64,000 nucleotides of DNA from Chitinophagaceae bacterium (GTDB taxonomy: Bacteria; Bacteroidota; Bacteroidia; Chitinophagales; Chitinophagaceae). Each line of letters opens with the position of its first letter. The stretch's first letter is position 1. Below the pieces are notes generated by a model. It did not search any database, was not told where the DNA came from, and saw only the letters and a list, made by a program, of their open reading frames with translations. Shown piece after piece: positions 25,307 through 34,458 of this stretch. The stretch covers positions 123,803 to 187,802 of the forward strand of contig CANLAE010000003.1 in NCBI GenBank assembly GCA_947488765.1. The letters are read 5' to 3'. A program made the translations under genes and the position numbers.

Positions 25307-26002
25307 CTAGGCTTTTTTCTCTTTACGTGGATTAGTAAGTAGTACCTCATCAACCAATCCATACTCTTTTGCTTCAGTAGATGTTAACCAGAAATCTCTG
25401 TCACTATCCTTTGCAACTTGAGTAATGTCTTTTCCGGTATGGTGTGCGGTAATTGCATACAACTCATCTTTTAATTTTTTGATTTCTCTTGCAGTAATTC
25501 CAATATCCGTAGCCTGACCACCAATTGCACCACTTGGCTGATGAATCATTATTCGGCTATGTTTTAATGCTGTACGTTTTCCTTTAACCCCTGCGCACAA
25601 TAATATTTGTCCCATACTTGCAGCAATGCCAGTACAAATTGTACTTACATCAGGACTGATAAACTGCATTGTATCATATACGCCCAAACCAGCATAAACA
25701 CTGCCTCCCGGGCTATTGATATACATTTGAATATCTCTTGTCCTATCAACACTTTCCAAAAATAATAATTGCGCAGTAACAATATTTGCCACATAGTCAT
25801 TAATTCCTTCTCCCAAGAAGATAATCCTATCCATCATCAATCTGCTAAAAACATCCATTTGTGCAATATTCATTGGACGTTCCTCAATGATATAAGGCGT
25901 AAGATTAGTTGGGTTGAATTTTGTTTGATAACTATGCAATGTATTGCTGCTGATATTTCTATGTTGTACAGCAAATTTTTTAAATTCATTTTCAATATTC
26001 AT
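25307..26002 (-). CDS. clpP: ClpP protease subunit, first copy
   Basis: A 231-aa ClpP with S129 in GIAASMGQ, H154 in MIHQPSG and D203 in DRDFW as catalytic triad. About 40 residues precede the conserved PYIIEE start of mature ClpP, so a propeptide is likely. It closely resembles housekeeping ClpP. The second copy and clpX follow on the same strand. The trigger-factor gene that often precedes clpP is not here; pabB lies upstream instead. Confidence 0.95.
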   Translation of the reverse strand: MNIENEFKKFAVQHRNISSNTLHSYQTKFNPTNLTPYIIEERPMNIAQMDVFSRLMMDRIIFLGEGINDYVANIVTAQLLFLESVDRTRDIQMYINSPGGSVYAGLGVYDTMQFISPDVSTICTGIAASMGQILLCAGVKGKRTALKHSRIMIHQPSGAIGGQATDIGITAREIKKLKDELYAITAHHTGKDITQVAKDSDRDFWLTSTEAKEYGLVDEVLLTNPRKEKKA

Positions 26003-26193
26003 AATTTCAATTTATGGGTTGAAGATAATGTTTTTGTTTATGCACCAGTATTTTGAGTATTCAAAAATTGTGCAAAATGACTTTCAAGACAAGTTGTCTG
26101 AACTATTTTTTAATAAAGTTTTTTAATAAAAACAATTTGTTCATTATTTTAATAAAAATAATTCATTTTTCTATATTTTAATACTGATAAAAA

Positions 26194-27495
26194 TCAGCAA
26201 AGTACTTTTCTTATTGCTTCAGCTTTTAATAAACACTCTTCGTATTCTTTTTCTGGATCACTGTAAAAAGTAATTCCACCACCTACCTGATAACTTAAAT
26301 ATTGATTGATTTCATTGTACATAATACTTCTGATAACAACATTAAAATCAAAATCTTTTTGAGGATTGATGTAACCGACACATCCACTGTAAATGCCTCT
26401 ATTGGATTGTTCATATTCTTCTATCAATTGCATCACCTTTTTCTTGGGTGCACCTGTCATACTTCCCATTGGAAAAGTAGCATCAAGAATTTCATTCAAA
26501 CCAATCAACGGTTTTAGCTCACCAGTTATAGTTGAAATCATCTGATGCACTTGAGGAAAACTATATATGCCAAAAAGCTCTTCTACTTTTACAGAACCTT
26601 CAATGCTGATTTTGCTTAAATCATTTCGAACCAAATCAACTACCATTACATTTTCACTTTTATCTTTCTGGCTATTTTGTAATTCAGTTTTATTTTGATT
26701 ATCAAGTTTTGAATCTTGTAAATCTCTTTTTATTGTACCCTTGATTGGTTGAGAAATAATGCTGCTTCCTTGTTTTTTTATATAGCGTTCAGGACTCGCA
26801 CACAGTAAATATTTTTCATTGATTTTATAATAGCATGAAAATGGATTAGGAGAAATTTTCACTAACGCATGATAGACTTGCAGGGAATTTATCGATGTTT
26901 TTTTTGCAAAAAATTCCTGACAAAAATTTATCTCGTAACAATTCCCTCTTTGAATATGTTTTTGTAATTCATGAATAGTTTGTAGATAATCTTCCTTGGA
27001 TATTTTTGGCAGTAATGCAATATTTTGTTGACTTTGATTTGATAACCCTGAAATATTTTGTTGTAAAATTTCATCAAATATTTTTTGAGGATTTTTATTC
27101 AAACAAGCTATAGATACTTCAGTTTCTTTCAATTGAATCAAAGTTTCCGGTTGAAAGAACATCATTTTACTAAAACCAATTTCATCCGTTTTATTTAAGA
27201 CTGAAGATATAAACGGATTTTTATACTCATAAGCAATATGGCCAAACCACCAGTCATTTACATTGTTGAAAAAAAGTCGTATTTCTTCGGAAGAATTTTC
27301 ATCCGGTTCGAAAATTTGTGTTGCTTCAACTGCTAGCAAACAATTGACAGAAGAGTATTTATCTTGGTACTGATGCGAATCCAAAAAAGAACAGATGCCG
27401 AATTGGTTTGCCCAATGCAACATCTGTTCCTTAAAATTATGAAAACTATTGATAGCAAAAACTGCCGTTGTTCTCTTCACTATAATTGTGTGCAA
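26194..27495 (-). CDS. pabB: Aminodeoxychorismate synthase component I (PabB-like)
   Basis: A 433-aa chorismate-binding enzyme that aminates chorismate to ADC for p-aminobenzoate and folate. The C-terminal two-thirds carry the family motifs GNCYEINFCQEF, SPERYIK, SQPIKGTIKRD, ENVMVVDLVRNDLS, FPMGSMTGAPKKKVMQLIEEYE and GGGITFYSDPEKEYEE. The KGT-type segment points to PabB rather than TrpE. The frame starts with TTG 27495, directly after the stop of the upstream acidic-protein gene (TAATTG). GTG 27480 is an alternative. No pabA or pabC is adjacent. Confidence 0.9.
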   Translation of the reverse strand: MHTIIVKRTTAVFAINSFHNFKEQMLHWANQFGICSFLDSHQYQDKYSSVNCLLAVEATQIFEPDENSSEEIRLFFNNVNDWWFGHIAYEYKNPFISSVLNKTDEIGFSKMMFFQPETLIQLKETEVSIACLNKNPQKIFDEILQQNISGLSNQSQQNIALLPKISKEDYLQTIHELQKHIQRGNCYEINFCQEFFAKKTSINSLQVYHALVKISPNPFSCYYKINEKYLLCASPERYIKKQGSSIISQPIKGTIKRDLQDSKLDNQNKTELQNSQKDKSENVMVVDLVRNDLSKISIEGSVKVEELFGIYSFPQVHQMISTITGELKPLIGLNEILDATFPMGSMTGAPKKKVMQLIEEYEQSNRGIYSGCVGYINPQKDFDFNVVIRSIMYNEINQYLSYQVGGGITFYSDPEKEYEECLLKAEAIRKVLC

Positions 27496-27888
27496 TTAAA
27501 AATCATCATCATCACCAAATTCATCCTTATCATCAAACATATCGAACTCTTTAAAATCATCATCAATTTTAAAGTCGTCCTCATCGCTTGATTTTTTGCC
27601 ACCGGTTTTCTTGGTAGCTTTAGGAATATCAAATTCATCAAAATCCGGATCCCAATTTTCATCAGTTTCCTCATTCTTTTCCCAATCATCATTTACTTCT
27701 ACATCATCATCTTCATCACTATCTTTTGAACTAGATTTTTTTACTGAAGAGCTTGTTTCCTCATCTTCATCAAAATCATCATCATCTTCTTCTACTTGTT
27801 TTTTACTTTTACTAGATGCCTTTGCTGCACTTGATTTTGCAGGCACTTTAGGAGATGTGGATTTAATATCCTTGCTTGCTTTTGCCAT
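27496..27888 (-). CDS. Low-complexity, highly acidic protein of unknown function
   Basis: A 130-aa protein from ATG 27888; an open TTG lies seven codons upstream. The N-terminal third is Lys/Ser/Ala-rich (MAKASKDIKSTSPKVPAKSS). The rest is dominated by Asp and Glu blocks and ends in an aromatic-acidic tail (FDMFDDKDEFGDDDDF). It is predicted to be wholly disordered, with no domain I recognise. Mixed basic and acidic tails suggest nucleic-acid or protein binding, but this is a guess. pabB starts right at its stop codon, so the two are translationally coupled. Confidence 0.7.
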   Translation of the reverse strand: MAKASKDIKSTSPKVPAKSSAAKASSKSKKQVEEDDDDFDEDEETSSSVKKSSSKDSDEDDDVEVNDDWEKNEETDENWDPDFDEFDIPKATKKTGGKKSSDEDDFKIDDDFKEFDMFDDKDEFGDDDDF

Positions 27889-27982
27889 AATTCTACAACC
27901 TTTTTTCAAGTGTAAAATTTCAACAGAAATTTATACTAACCAAAAAAAAATGAACTTTTTTTAAATTTTTTTTTATTTTTTT

Positions 27983-29245
27983 TTACAATGAAATTATTTG
28001 TTCACGGCCCGGACCATTTGAGACAAATTTTACAGGAGCTCCAATATATTTGTTAATAAAATCGATATAGGTAGTCATGTCGTTAGGAACATTTTCTGCG
28101 GATTTTATTTGTGTTGTATCGCAATGCCAACCTTTAAATGGTTGATAATGAGGTTCTATTTTTACACGGCTTATTCCAAAGGGAACTTGGTGAGACAATT
28201 TACCATCAATACCGTAAGCGGTACAAACATTCAACTCAGAAAAACTGTCTAAAACATCCGCTTTTGTCATGATTACTTTTGTTACGCCATTAATCATGCA
28301 AGTATATTTTAATGCAACCAAATCAATCCAGCCACAACGTCTTGGTCTGCCGGTAGTTGCACCAAATTCACTTCCAATTTTTCTCAACTCCTCTCCAACT
28401 TCGTTGTCCAATTCGGTAGGAAATGGTCCTCCACCAACTCTTGTGCAATAAGCTTTTGTAACACCCATTACTTCATTAATTTGTTTAGGGCTAACGCCAA
28501 GTCCTGTGCAAACCCCCGCAGATATTGTATTTGAAGAAGTTACAAAAGGGAATGTGCCAAAGTCTATATCCAACATGCTTCCTTGTGCGCCTTCCGCCAA
28601 AACTTTTTTACCCGCTGCTAATTGCTCATTAATAAAATATTCTCCATTCACAATATTTAAAGTCTTCAAAAATTCTACTGCATCAAAAAATTCTTCTTCC
28701 CAAGCAGAGATGTCTTCATTGAAATGAAAATTATCTAATAACTTCTGATGCTTTAATCTTAGTTTAATGTACTGAGTTGTAAAATTTTTGTCTAATAAAT
28801 CTCCTACTCTTATTGCATTTCGGCCAGTTTTATCCATGTATGCAGGACCAATTCCTTTTAAGGTACTACCAATTTTACTATCCCCTTTTTGCATTTCACT
28901 TGCCTTATCTAAAGCTCTGTGTGTAGGAACAATAATATTTGTCTTTTCTGAAATAAATAAATTCTTTTTTACATCAATTCCAAAACTTGCTACGATATCA
29001 CATTCACGTTTTAAAGTAACCGGATCGAGTACAACACCATTACCAATTAAGTTGATACAATGTTGATGAAAAATACCGGATGGAATTTGATGCAATACTA
29101 CTTTTTTACCCTCAACATACAAAGTATGGCCTGCATTTGGACCACCCTGAAAACGGGCAATTACATCATAATTTGGCGCAAAAAAATCAACTATTTTTCC
29201 TTTGCCTTCATCACCCCATTGTAAACCTAATATTACATCAACCAT
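27983..29245 (-). CDS. purA: Adenylosuccinate synthetase
   Basis: A 420-aa enzyme making adenylosuccinate from IMP, aspartate and GTP, the first committed step to AMP. The N-terminal LGLQWGDEGKGKIVD GTP loop and catalytic D13/H40-type residues (GGPNAGHTLY) are seen, then EGAQGSMLDIDFGTFPFVTSSNT, TRVGGGPFPTE, TGRPRRCGW and the C-terminal VSNGPGREQII. Length is normal. A TAnnTTTG element lies 18 bp upstream. Confidence 0.97.
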   Translation of the reverse strand: MVDVILGLQWGDEGKGKIVDFFAPNYDVIARFQGGPNAGHTLYVEGKKVVLHQIPSGIFHQHCINLIGNGVVLDPVTLKRECDIVASFGIDVKKNLFISEKTNIIVPTHRALDKASEMQKGDSKIGSTLKGIGPAYMDKTGRNAIRVGDLLDKNFTTQYIKLRLKHQKLLDNFHFNEDISAWEEEFFDAVEFLKTLNIVNGEYFINEQLAAGKKVLAEGAQGSMLDIDFGTFPFVTSSNTISAGVCTGLGVSPKQINEVMGVTKAYCTRVGGGPFPTELDNEVGEELRKIGSEFGATTGRPRRCGWIDLVALKYTCMINGVTKVIMTKADVLDSFSELNVCTAYGIDGKLSHQVPFGISRVKIEPHYQPFKGWHCDTTQIKSAENVPNDMTTYIDFINKYIGAPVKFVSNGPGREQIISL

Positions 29246-29262
29246 AAAATAATTTTATGGAG

Positions 29263-29270
29263 CAAATGTA
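29263..29270 (-). promoter_or_regulatory. Possible -7 promoter element of purA
   Basis: The minus strand reads TACATTTG, an exact TAnnTTTG match, 17 bp before the ATG. No clear -33 TTG at the right distance. Confidence 0.4.
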
Positions 29271-29492
29271 AGTGTTGAGTAGTTTTAAAGTAGTATGATT
29301 TTAAAATTAATCCAGATAAATTTTACACATTTTTATGTGCATTACATTATTAACGAGAGAATAGCAATTTTTGATAGTTTTTATCAATCATTCATTTAAG
29401 AATTTATTTGTCGAAATAAACGAAGCCAATATTTTTTAAGGCTCGAGTTTCCGAATCCGCTCATCTAAAAAATAAAGCATTGTAAATAAAAA

Positions 29493-29510
29493 AAGCCCCT
29501 TTCGAGGCTT
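29493..29510 (-). terminator. Intrinsic terminator after the DksA-like gene
   Basis: On the minus strand a 7-bp stem closed by a GAAA tetraloop (stem 29493-29499 with 29504-29510) is followed by a run of seven T. It lies 32 bp past the stop at 29543. The rest of the gap to purA (29271-29492) holds no feature I can name. Confidence 0.9.
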
Positions 29511-29542
29511 AAAGCAAAATGAATATCTTGATGAAATTAATG

Positions 29543-30730
29543 TTAGTCTGCACTAGGCAATTTAACCAAACCTAATTTAGCCTCCAAACTAAGTGTGGCA
29601 TGTGGTACAGCCCTAAGTCTTGCTTTGTCAATTAATTTGCCGGTAACACGGCAGATTCCGTAAGTTTTATTTTCTATGCGCATCAAAGCTTTTTCCAAAT
29701 GATCGATATACGTTATTTGGCGGGAAGCCATTTGGCTCAATTGCTCACGTTCCATGCTCAAGCTTCCATCTTCCATAGTCATGTATCGCCCGTCTTCACT
29801 ATCACCACCCATGTCATCTTTACGGGTAATAGAACCTTGTAAAAAGGACAACTCTTTCTTTGCAGCATCAATTTTTTTATTAATCAGCTCTCTAAATTCA
29901 TTTAGTTCAGAATCACTGTACTTTACCAATGGTTCACTTGGTTTTGAAACCTCAACTCTTTTTTCTAAAGGAGTGTACACAGGATTATATGGTACACTTG
30001 TTTTGATAGATGTTTTAGGAATTTTTACTTCCTTAATTGGCTCTTCTTTTTTACGCATTGGCAACTGCTTCATAGGTATGATAGTAGTTGACTTTTCAAT
30101 ACCACTAGGCTTTGTAAAAAGTTTCGCTGCAGATTTTTTTGGAGTAGGTTTTGCCTGTTTTGTAGGCATTTTAGCTATTACTTCTAATTTCTTTTTCTTT
30201 AATTTAGTCTCAGTTTTTTTCATACTTTTTTGAACAGACGCCTCCGGATAAACGGCAACAACAGATTTTGCAGGTGCTACAGTTTTATCTACCGCTTTTG
30301 ATTTTAATATTTCCTTTGCTTTTGGTTTACGCTCAACTTTTGCAACCGGCTTTGCAACTACTTTTTTTGGAGTAGGCTTTACTGGTACAGACTTCTTTTT
30401 TATATCTACTTTTTTTGCAACAGCTTTACTTGCAGTTTTTTTAGCTACAGGTTTTGATGCAATCTTAACAACTGATTTTACTGGAGCAGTTTTCTTTGCA
30501 GGCTGTGATTTTTTCACAGGTACAACTTTTTTTACTGCTTTTTTTGTTGCTTTTACAACAGGTTTTGCAGAAGCAACTTTTTTAGTTGCAGATTTTGCTA
30601 TTGGTTTTACTACTTTTTTTGTTGCAGCTTTCACTGGAGCAGTTTTCTTTGCAGGCTGTGATTTTTTCACAGGTACAACTTTTTTTACTGGTTTTGCAAC
30701 TTTTTTAGTTACAGTTTTTTTTGTGGCCAT
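29543..30730 (-). CDS. DksA/TraR-like protein with a long histone-like Lys/Ala/Pro tail
   Basis: A 395-aa two-part protein. Residues 1 to about 270 are an H1-like tail built of KK, AKK, PVKK and KPV units; the stretch PVKKSQPAKKTAPVK occurs twice. Residues 275-395 resemble the DksA/TraR fold: a coiled coil (SDSELNEFRELINKKIDAAKKE) and a YGICRVTGKLIDKARLRAVPHATLS finger region. Only one of the four zinc-ligand cysteines remains, so zinc is probably not bound. DksA binds RNA polymerase; the basic tail suggests additional DNA binding. It lies 4 bp downstream of ileS on the same strand. Confidence 0.85.
   Translation of the reverse strand: MATKKTVTKKVAKPVKKVVPVKKSQPAKKTAPVKAATKKVVKPIAKSATKKVASAKPVVKATKKAVKKVVPVKKSQPAKKTAPVKSVVKIASKPVAKKTASKAVAKKVDIKKKSVPVKPTPKKVVAKPVAKVERKPKAKEILKSKAVDKTVAPAKSVVAVYPEASVQKSMKKTETKLKKKKLEVIAKMPTKQAKPTPKKSAAKLFTKPSGIEKSTTIIPMKQLPMRKKEEPIKEVKIPKTSIKTSVPYNPVYTPLEKRVEVSKPSEPLVKYSDSELNEFRELINKKIDAAKKELSFLQGSITRKDDMGGDSEDGRYMTMEDGSLSMEREQLSQMASRQITYIDHLEKALMRIENKTYGICRVTGKLIDKARLRAVPHATLSLEAKLGLVKLPSAD
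30480..30690 (-). repeat. 58-bp exact direct repeat inside the DksA-like gene
   Basis: Bases 30480-30537 and 30633-30690 are identical over 58 bp and encode the duplicated PVKKSQPAKKTAPVK region of the basic tail. They lie 153 bp (51 codons) apart, so recombination between them would delete or add whole codons. Confidence 0.8.
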
Positions 30731-30734
30731 GTGC

Positions 30735-33700
30735 TTATCCGTTTTTTAATACAGCAATAGTCAGCAGCGAATCGTTGACTTCAATTTCTGATCCTTCAGA
30801 TGAAAGTTGAGAAACCCAAATTAACTTGTCTGCCAAAATTTCGCCGCAAATATAGGTTATATGTTGATTAACAGCATATTTGATATTATCAGATATACTA
30901 TTATCTAGCAATTCCACGAATATACGGTCTGTCAAATTAAAATTGCTATCTTTTCTAATATTCTGAATTCTGTTAATTAATTCTCTTGCGCTGCCTTCAC
31001 TTTGTAATTCCGGAGTAATAGTTATGTCTAATGCAACAGTTAGTAATCCTTTTGAAGCAACACTCCAACCCGGAATATCTTCAGCAGAAACCTCTACATC
31101 TGCAATTTCAAGGGTAAACTGAACATTTTGAAGTGGGAGAACAATTGACCCAACTTGTTCTAATTCAGCTATTTGTGTCTGATTCAAAACAGAAATTGCC
31201 GAAGCAGCTTCTTTCATATTTGCACCGAGCTTTGCACCAAGTACTTTGAAGTTTGCTTTTACTTTTTTCTTAATAACACCTTCTGTTTCAGTAATATATT
31301 CCAACTCTTTTACATTCACTTCACTCTTTATTAAACTTTCAACTTTTTCAAGCTGCACCTTCATATTTGGGTTCAAAACGGGAATCATTACCTTTTGCAA
31401 TGGCTGACGAACCTTGATATTCACTTTTTTACGAAGGGATAAAACAAGCGAACAAATATCCTGTGCCAAAAGCATTCTTTCCTCCAAAACTGCATCAATG
31501 GTACTTTCATTGGATTTAGGGAAAGCTATATGATGAACAGATGTTGCTTCAAAGCGATTAGTTACTGCATTCAAATTTTGAAAAACCGCATCACTAAAGA
31601 ATGGAGAAATTGGTGCAATTAATCTTACAATGGTTTCCAAACATTCATACAATGTTTGATAAGCAGCAATTTTATCAGCTTCATATTCCCCTTTCCAAAA
31701 TCTTCTTCTGCACAATCTTACATACCAATTACTCAGGTGCTCATCTACAAATTCCTCTACAAATCTGCCAGCATTGGTAGGTTCATAATCATCCATTGAT
31801 TCAGTTACTTTCTGAATCAATGTGTTAAGTGATGAAAGTATCCAACGATCAATTTCAGGACGTTGATCTACAGGAATATAATCTTCTTTAAATGCAAATC
31901 CATCAACATTACTGTATAAAGCAAAGAATTGATAGGTATTATATAAAGTTCCAAAAAATTTACGTTGTACTTCCTGAATGCCTGCCAAATCAAATTTCAA
32001 ATTATCCCATGGTGATGCATTGGTAATCAAATACCATCTTGTTGCATCTGCTCCATATTTATCAATTGTTTCAAATGGATTAACAACATTGCCCAAGCGT
32101 TTGCTCATTTTGTTACCATTCTTATCCAATACCAATCCGTTTGAAACTACTGTTTTATAAGCCCTTCCGTCAACTTTATCTGTTGGCAAACCAGCTTTTT
32201 CCAATTCTTCAATAACACTTTCTTTGATTAAACTTCCAATTGCATGTAAAGTATAAAACCAACCTCTTGTTTGATCTACACCTTCTGCAATAAAATCGGC
32301 TGGATAATTTTGAGCAAAAATTTCTTTGTTTTCAAATGGGAAATGCCATTGAGCATAAGGCATTGCGCCACTATCAAACCAAACGTCTACTAAATCGGGA
32401 ACACGTTTCATCGGCTTACCAGTTGGAGAAGTAAGAATGATATTGTCTACTTGTGGTTTGTGTAAATCGGTAATTTCTTTTACCGGACTATCTGCATGAA
32501 TCAATCCGTTCAATTCAGCAATACTTCCTATGCAAATTTCTTCGCTCTCATCCTCTGAACGCCATATTGGTAAAGGTGTTCCCCAATAACGGCTTCTGCT
32601 CAAATTCCAATCTACCATGTTTTCCAACCAATTGCCAAAACGCCCCTCACCGGTTGATTTTGGTTTCCAGTTGATGGTTTTATTCAAATCAACCATTCTG
32701 TCTTTTAATGCAGTAGTTTTAATAAACCAAGCATCTAACGGATAATACAAAATAGGTTTATCTGTTCTCCAACAATGCGGATAATTGTGCTCGTATTTCT
32801 CTACTTTAAATGCTCTGTTTTCTTTTTTTAATTTTACGCAGATGTCAACATTCACATCTACATACTCTTTTTCGTCTTTGTAATTTTTTACATAGCGACC
32901 ACTGAATTCCCCTAATCCATCTACAAACTTACCTTCTCTATCCACCATGGTTAAAATTCCAATACCATATTTCTTGCCTACCTTAAAATCATCTGCTCCA
33001 AATGCAGGAGCTGTATGCACAATACCTGTTCCATCTTCAGTGGTTACAAAATCACCGCAAATCACACGAAAGGAATCGCCATTCGTTTCTTGATTTGCTT
33101 CATAAGGTAGTAATTGTTCGTAACGACATTCTTCAATTTGTGCACCTTTAAATGTTGCAATTATTTTCCAGGGAAGTTTTTTGCCTTCGGCTGAATAATT
33201 TTCAAAATCACCATTCTCTTCTTCTGTCTTGAAATACTTGTGCAGCAATGCTTTTGCAAGCACAACATTAATTGGTAAATGGGTATATGGATTGAAAGTT
33301 TTGACCAAAACATATTCAATATTCGGTCCTACGGTTAGTCCTAAATTAGAAGGCAATGTCCATGGTGTGGTTGTCCATGCCATAAAAAATACTTCCTCTT
33401 CATTTGCAGCCTCAAATAAAAATTGAGATTTTTCATTTTTTACTGCTTTAAACATTGCAACAGCACTGGTATCTTTTACATCTTTATATGTACCCGGTTG
33501 ATTTAATTCATGAGAACTTAAACCTGTACCGGCAGCAGGAGAATAAGGTTGAATACTTACACTTTCATACAATAATTCTTTATTGTACAATTGTTTTAAA
33601 ATCCACCACAAACTTTCAATATAATTATTTTCAAAAGTGATGTAGGGCTTATCCAAATCTACCCAATAACCCATTTTTTTGGTGATGCTGTCCCATTCAT

Positions 33701-34088
33701 TTTTATAACGTAAAACAGCTTCTCTACATTTTTGATTATAGTCTTCTACAGAAATTTTTTTGCCGATGTCTTCTTTGGTAATACCTAGTTCTTTTTCAAC
33801 ACCCAATTCAACAGGCAATCCATGTGTATCCCAACCGCCCTTGCGTTTTACCAGAAAACCTTGCATGGTTTTATAGCGACAAACCAAATCTTTTAATGTT
33901 CTGGAAATAACATGATGAATACCCGGCATACCATTGGCACTTGGCGGACCTTCATAAAACACAAATGGAGTGGCACCTTCTTTCAAATCAATACTTTGTT
34001 GAAATGCATTGGTAGCTTCCCATTTTGCCAATATTTCTTTTTCTATTGACGGAAGATGAAGACCTGAAAATTCTTTATACTTATTCAT
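30735..34088 (-). CDS. ileS: Isoleucyl-tRNA synthetase, long eukaryote-like form
   Basis: An 1117-aa class I synthetase from ATG 34088; TTG 34115 is open too. It charges tRNA-Ile and edits Val. The ATP-binding HIGH-type site is PPSANGMPGIHH, the editing domain has TTPWTLPSNLGL, and the KMSKR loop is GNKMSKRLGNVV. Length above 1000 and a C-terminus without the bacterial CxxC zinc finger place it in the eukaryote-like IleRS clade, which is often insensitive to mupirocin. A DksA-like gene follows after 4 bp. The 370 bp upstream carry repeats and no gene. Confidence 0.96.
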   Translation of the reverse strand: MNKYKEFSGLHLPSIEKEILAKWEATNAFQQSIDLKEGATPFVFYEGPPSANGMPGIHHVISRTLKDLVCRYKTMQGFLVKRKGGWDTHGLPVELGVEKELGITKEDIGKKISVEDYNQKCREAVLRYKNEWDSITKKMGYWVDLDKPYITFENNYIESLWWILKQLYNKELLYESVSIQPYSPAAGTGLSSHELNQPGTYKDVKDTSAVAMFKAVKNEKSQFLFEAANEEEVFFMAWTTTPWTLPSNLGLTVGPNIEYVLVKTFNPYTHLPINVVLAKALLHKYFKTEEENGDFENYSAEGKKLPWKIIATFKGAQIEECRYEQLLPYEANQETNGDSFRVICGDFVTTEDGTGIVHTAPAFGADDFKVGKKYGIGILTMVDREGKFVDGLGEFSGRYVKNYKDEKEYVDVNVDICVKLKKENRAFKVEKYEHNYPHCWRTDKPILYYPLDAWFIKTTALKDRMVDLNKTINWKPKSTGEGRFGNWLENMVDWNLSRSRYWGTPLPIWRSEDESEEICIGSIAELNGLIHADSPVKEITDLHKPQVDNIILTSPTGKPMKRVPDLVDVWFDSGAMPYAQWHFPFENKEIFAQNYPADFIAEGVDQTRGWFYTLHAIGSLIKESVIEELEKAGLPTDKVDGRAYKTVVSNGLVLDKNGNKMSKRLGNVVNPFETIDKYGADATRWYLITNASPWDNLKFDLAGIQEVQRKFFGTLYNTYQFFALYSNVDGFAFKEDYIPVDQRPEIDRWILSSLNTLIQKVTESMDDYEPTNAGRFVEEFVDEHLSNWYVRLCRRRFWKGEYEADKIAAYQTLYECLETIVRLIAPISPFFSDAVFQNLNAVTNRFEATSVHHIAFPKSNESTIDAVLEERMLLAQDICSLVLSLRKKVNIKVRQPLQKVMIPVLNPNMKVQLEKVESLIKSEVNVKELEYITETEGVIKKKVKANFKVLGAKLGANMKEAASAISVLNQTQIAELEQVGSIVLPLQNVQFTLEIADVEVSAEDIPGWSVASKGLLTVALDITITPELQSEGSARELINRIQNIRKDSNFNLTDRIFVELLDNSISDNIKYAVNQHITYICGEILADKLIWVSQLSSEGSEIEVNDSLLTIAVLKNG

Positions 34089-34408
34089 ATTTTGATATTT
34101 CACAAAACGAGGCAATGAAATACAATAACAGCCACGTTTTTATAGGTGGGCGAAGTTAAGGATTAGAATAGAAAAAAAGTAATGGAAGGGTTTGGGGAGG
34201 AAGTTTCCCGCAAAGCTGCAATAGTATCAACGAAACAAAGGGTGAAAGGGTTTAGAGGTTTAGATAGTTTAAGAAGTTTATAAGTTTAGGGAGTTTAATT
34301 AGTTTATGAAACTTCGTGATGCTACACTTTTTACTGCCATGAAAAACCGAACCTGAATAGTGCGAAGCCGGTAATGTTGCCATGAAAAACTACTGCCGAC
34401 AACATAAA
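34089..34408. other. Gene-free spacer with degenerate GTTTA repeats and a repeat core
   Basis: The 370 bp between ileS and the HmuY-like gene contain no credible reading frame. Bases 34248-34312 are a degenerate array of about seven units of GTTTA type spaced 8-11 bp. Bases 34335-34347 and 34378-34390 are an exact 13-bp direct repeat (TGCCATGAAAAAC). Between the copies, at 34360-34369, lies GTGCGAAGCC, a relative of the core in the hairpin repeats at 4955 and 14233. Confidence 0.6.
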
Positions 34409-34438
34409 AAAAATGCCCTGCAATATTGCAAGGCATTT
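34409..34438 (-). terminator. Terminator after the HmuY-like gene
   Basis: A hairpin (AAATGCC.TGCA with TGCA.GGCATTT, one bulge) is followed on the minus strand by eight T. It lies just past the gene's stop at 34459. Confidence 0.8.
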
Positions 34439-34458
34439 CTAATAAATTTCTCAACTAT

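Noticed and set aside
30232..30730. The Lys/Ala/Pro-rich stretch as a separate gene or repeat element
   Set aside because: It is in frame with, and continuous to, the DksA-like domain with no internal stop or better start.
34141..34458. CRISPR-like array
   Set aside because: The GTTTA units are too short and irregular and have no unique spacers of constant length; no cas genes are near.
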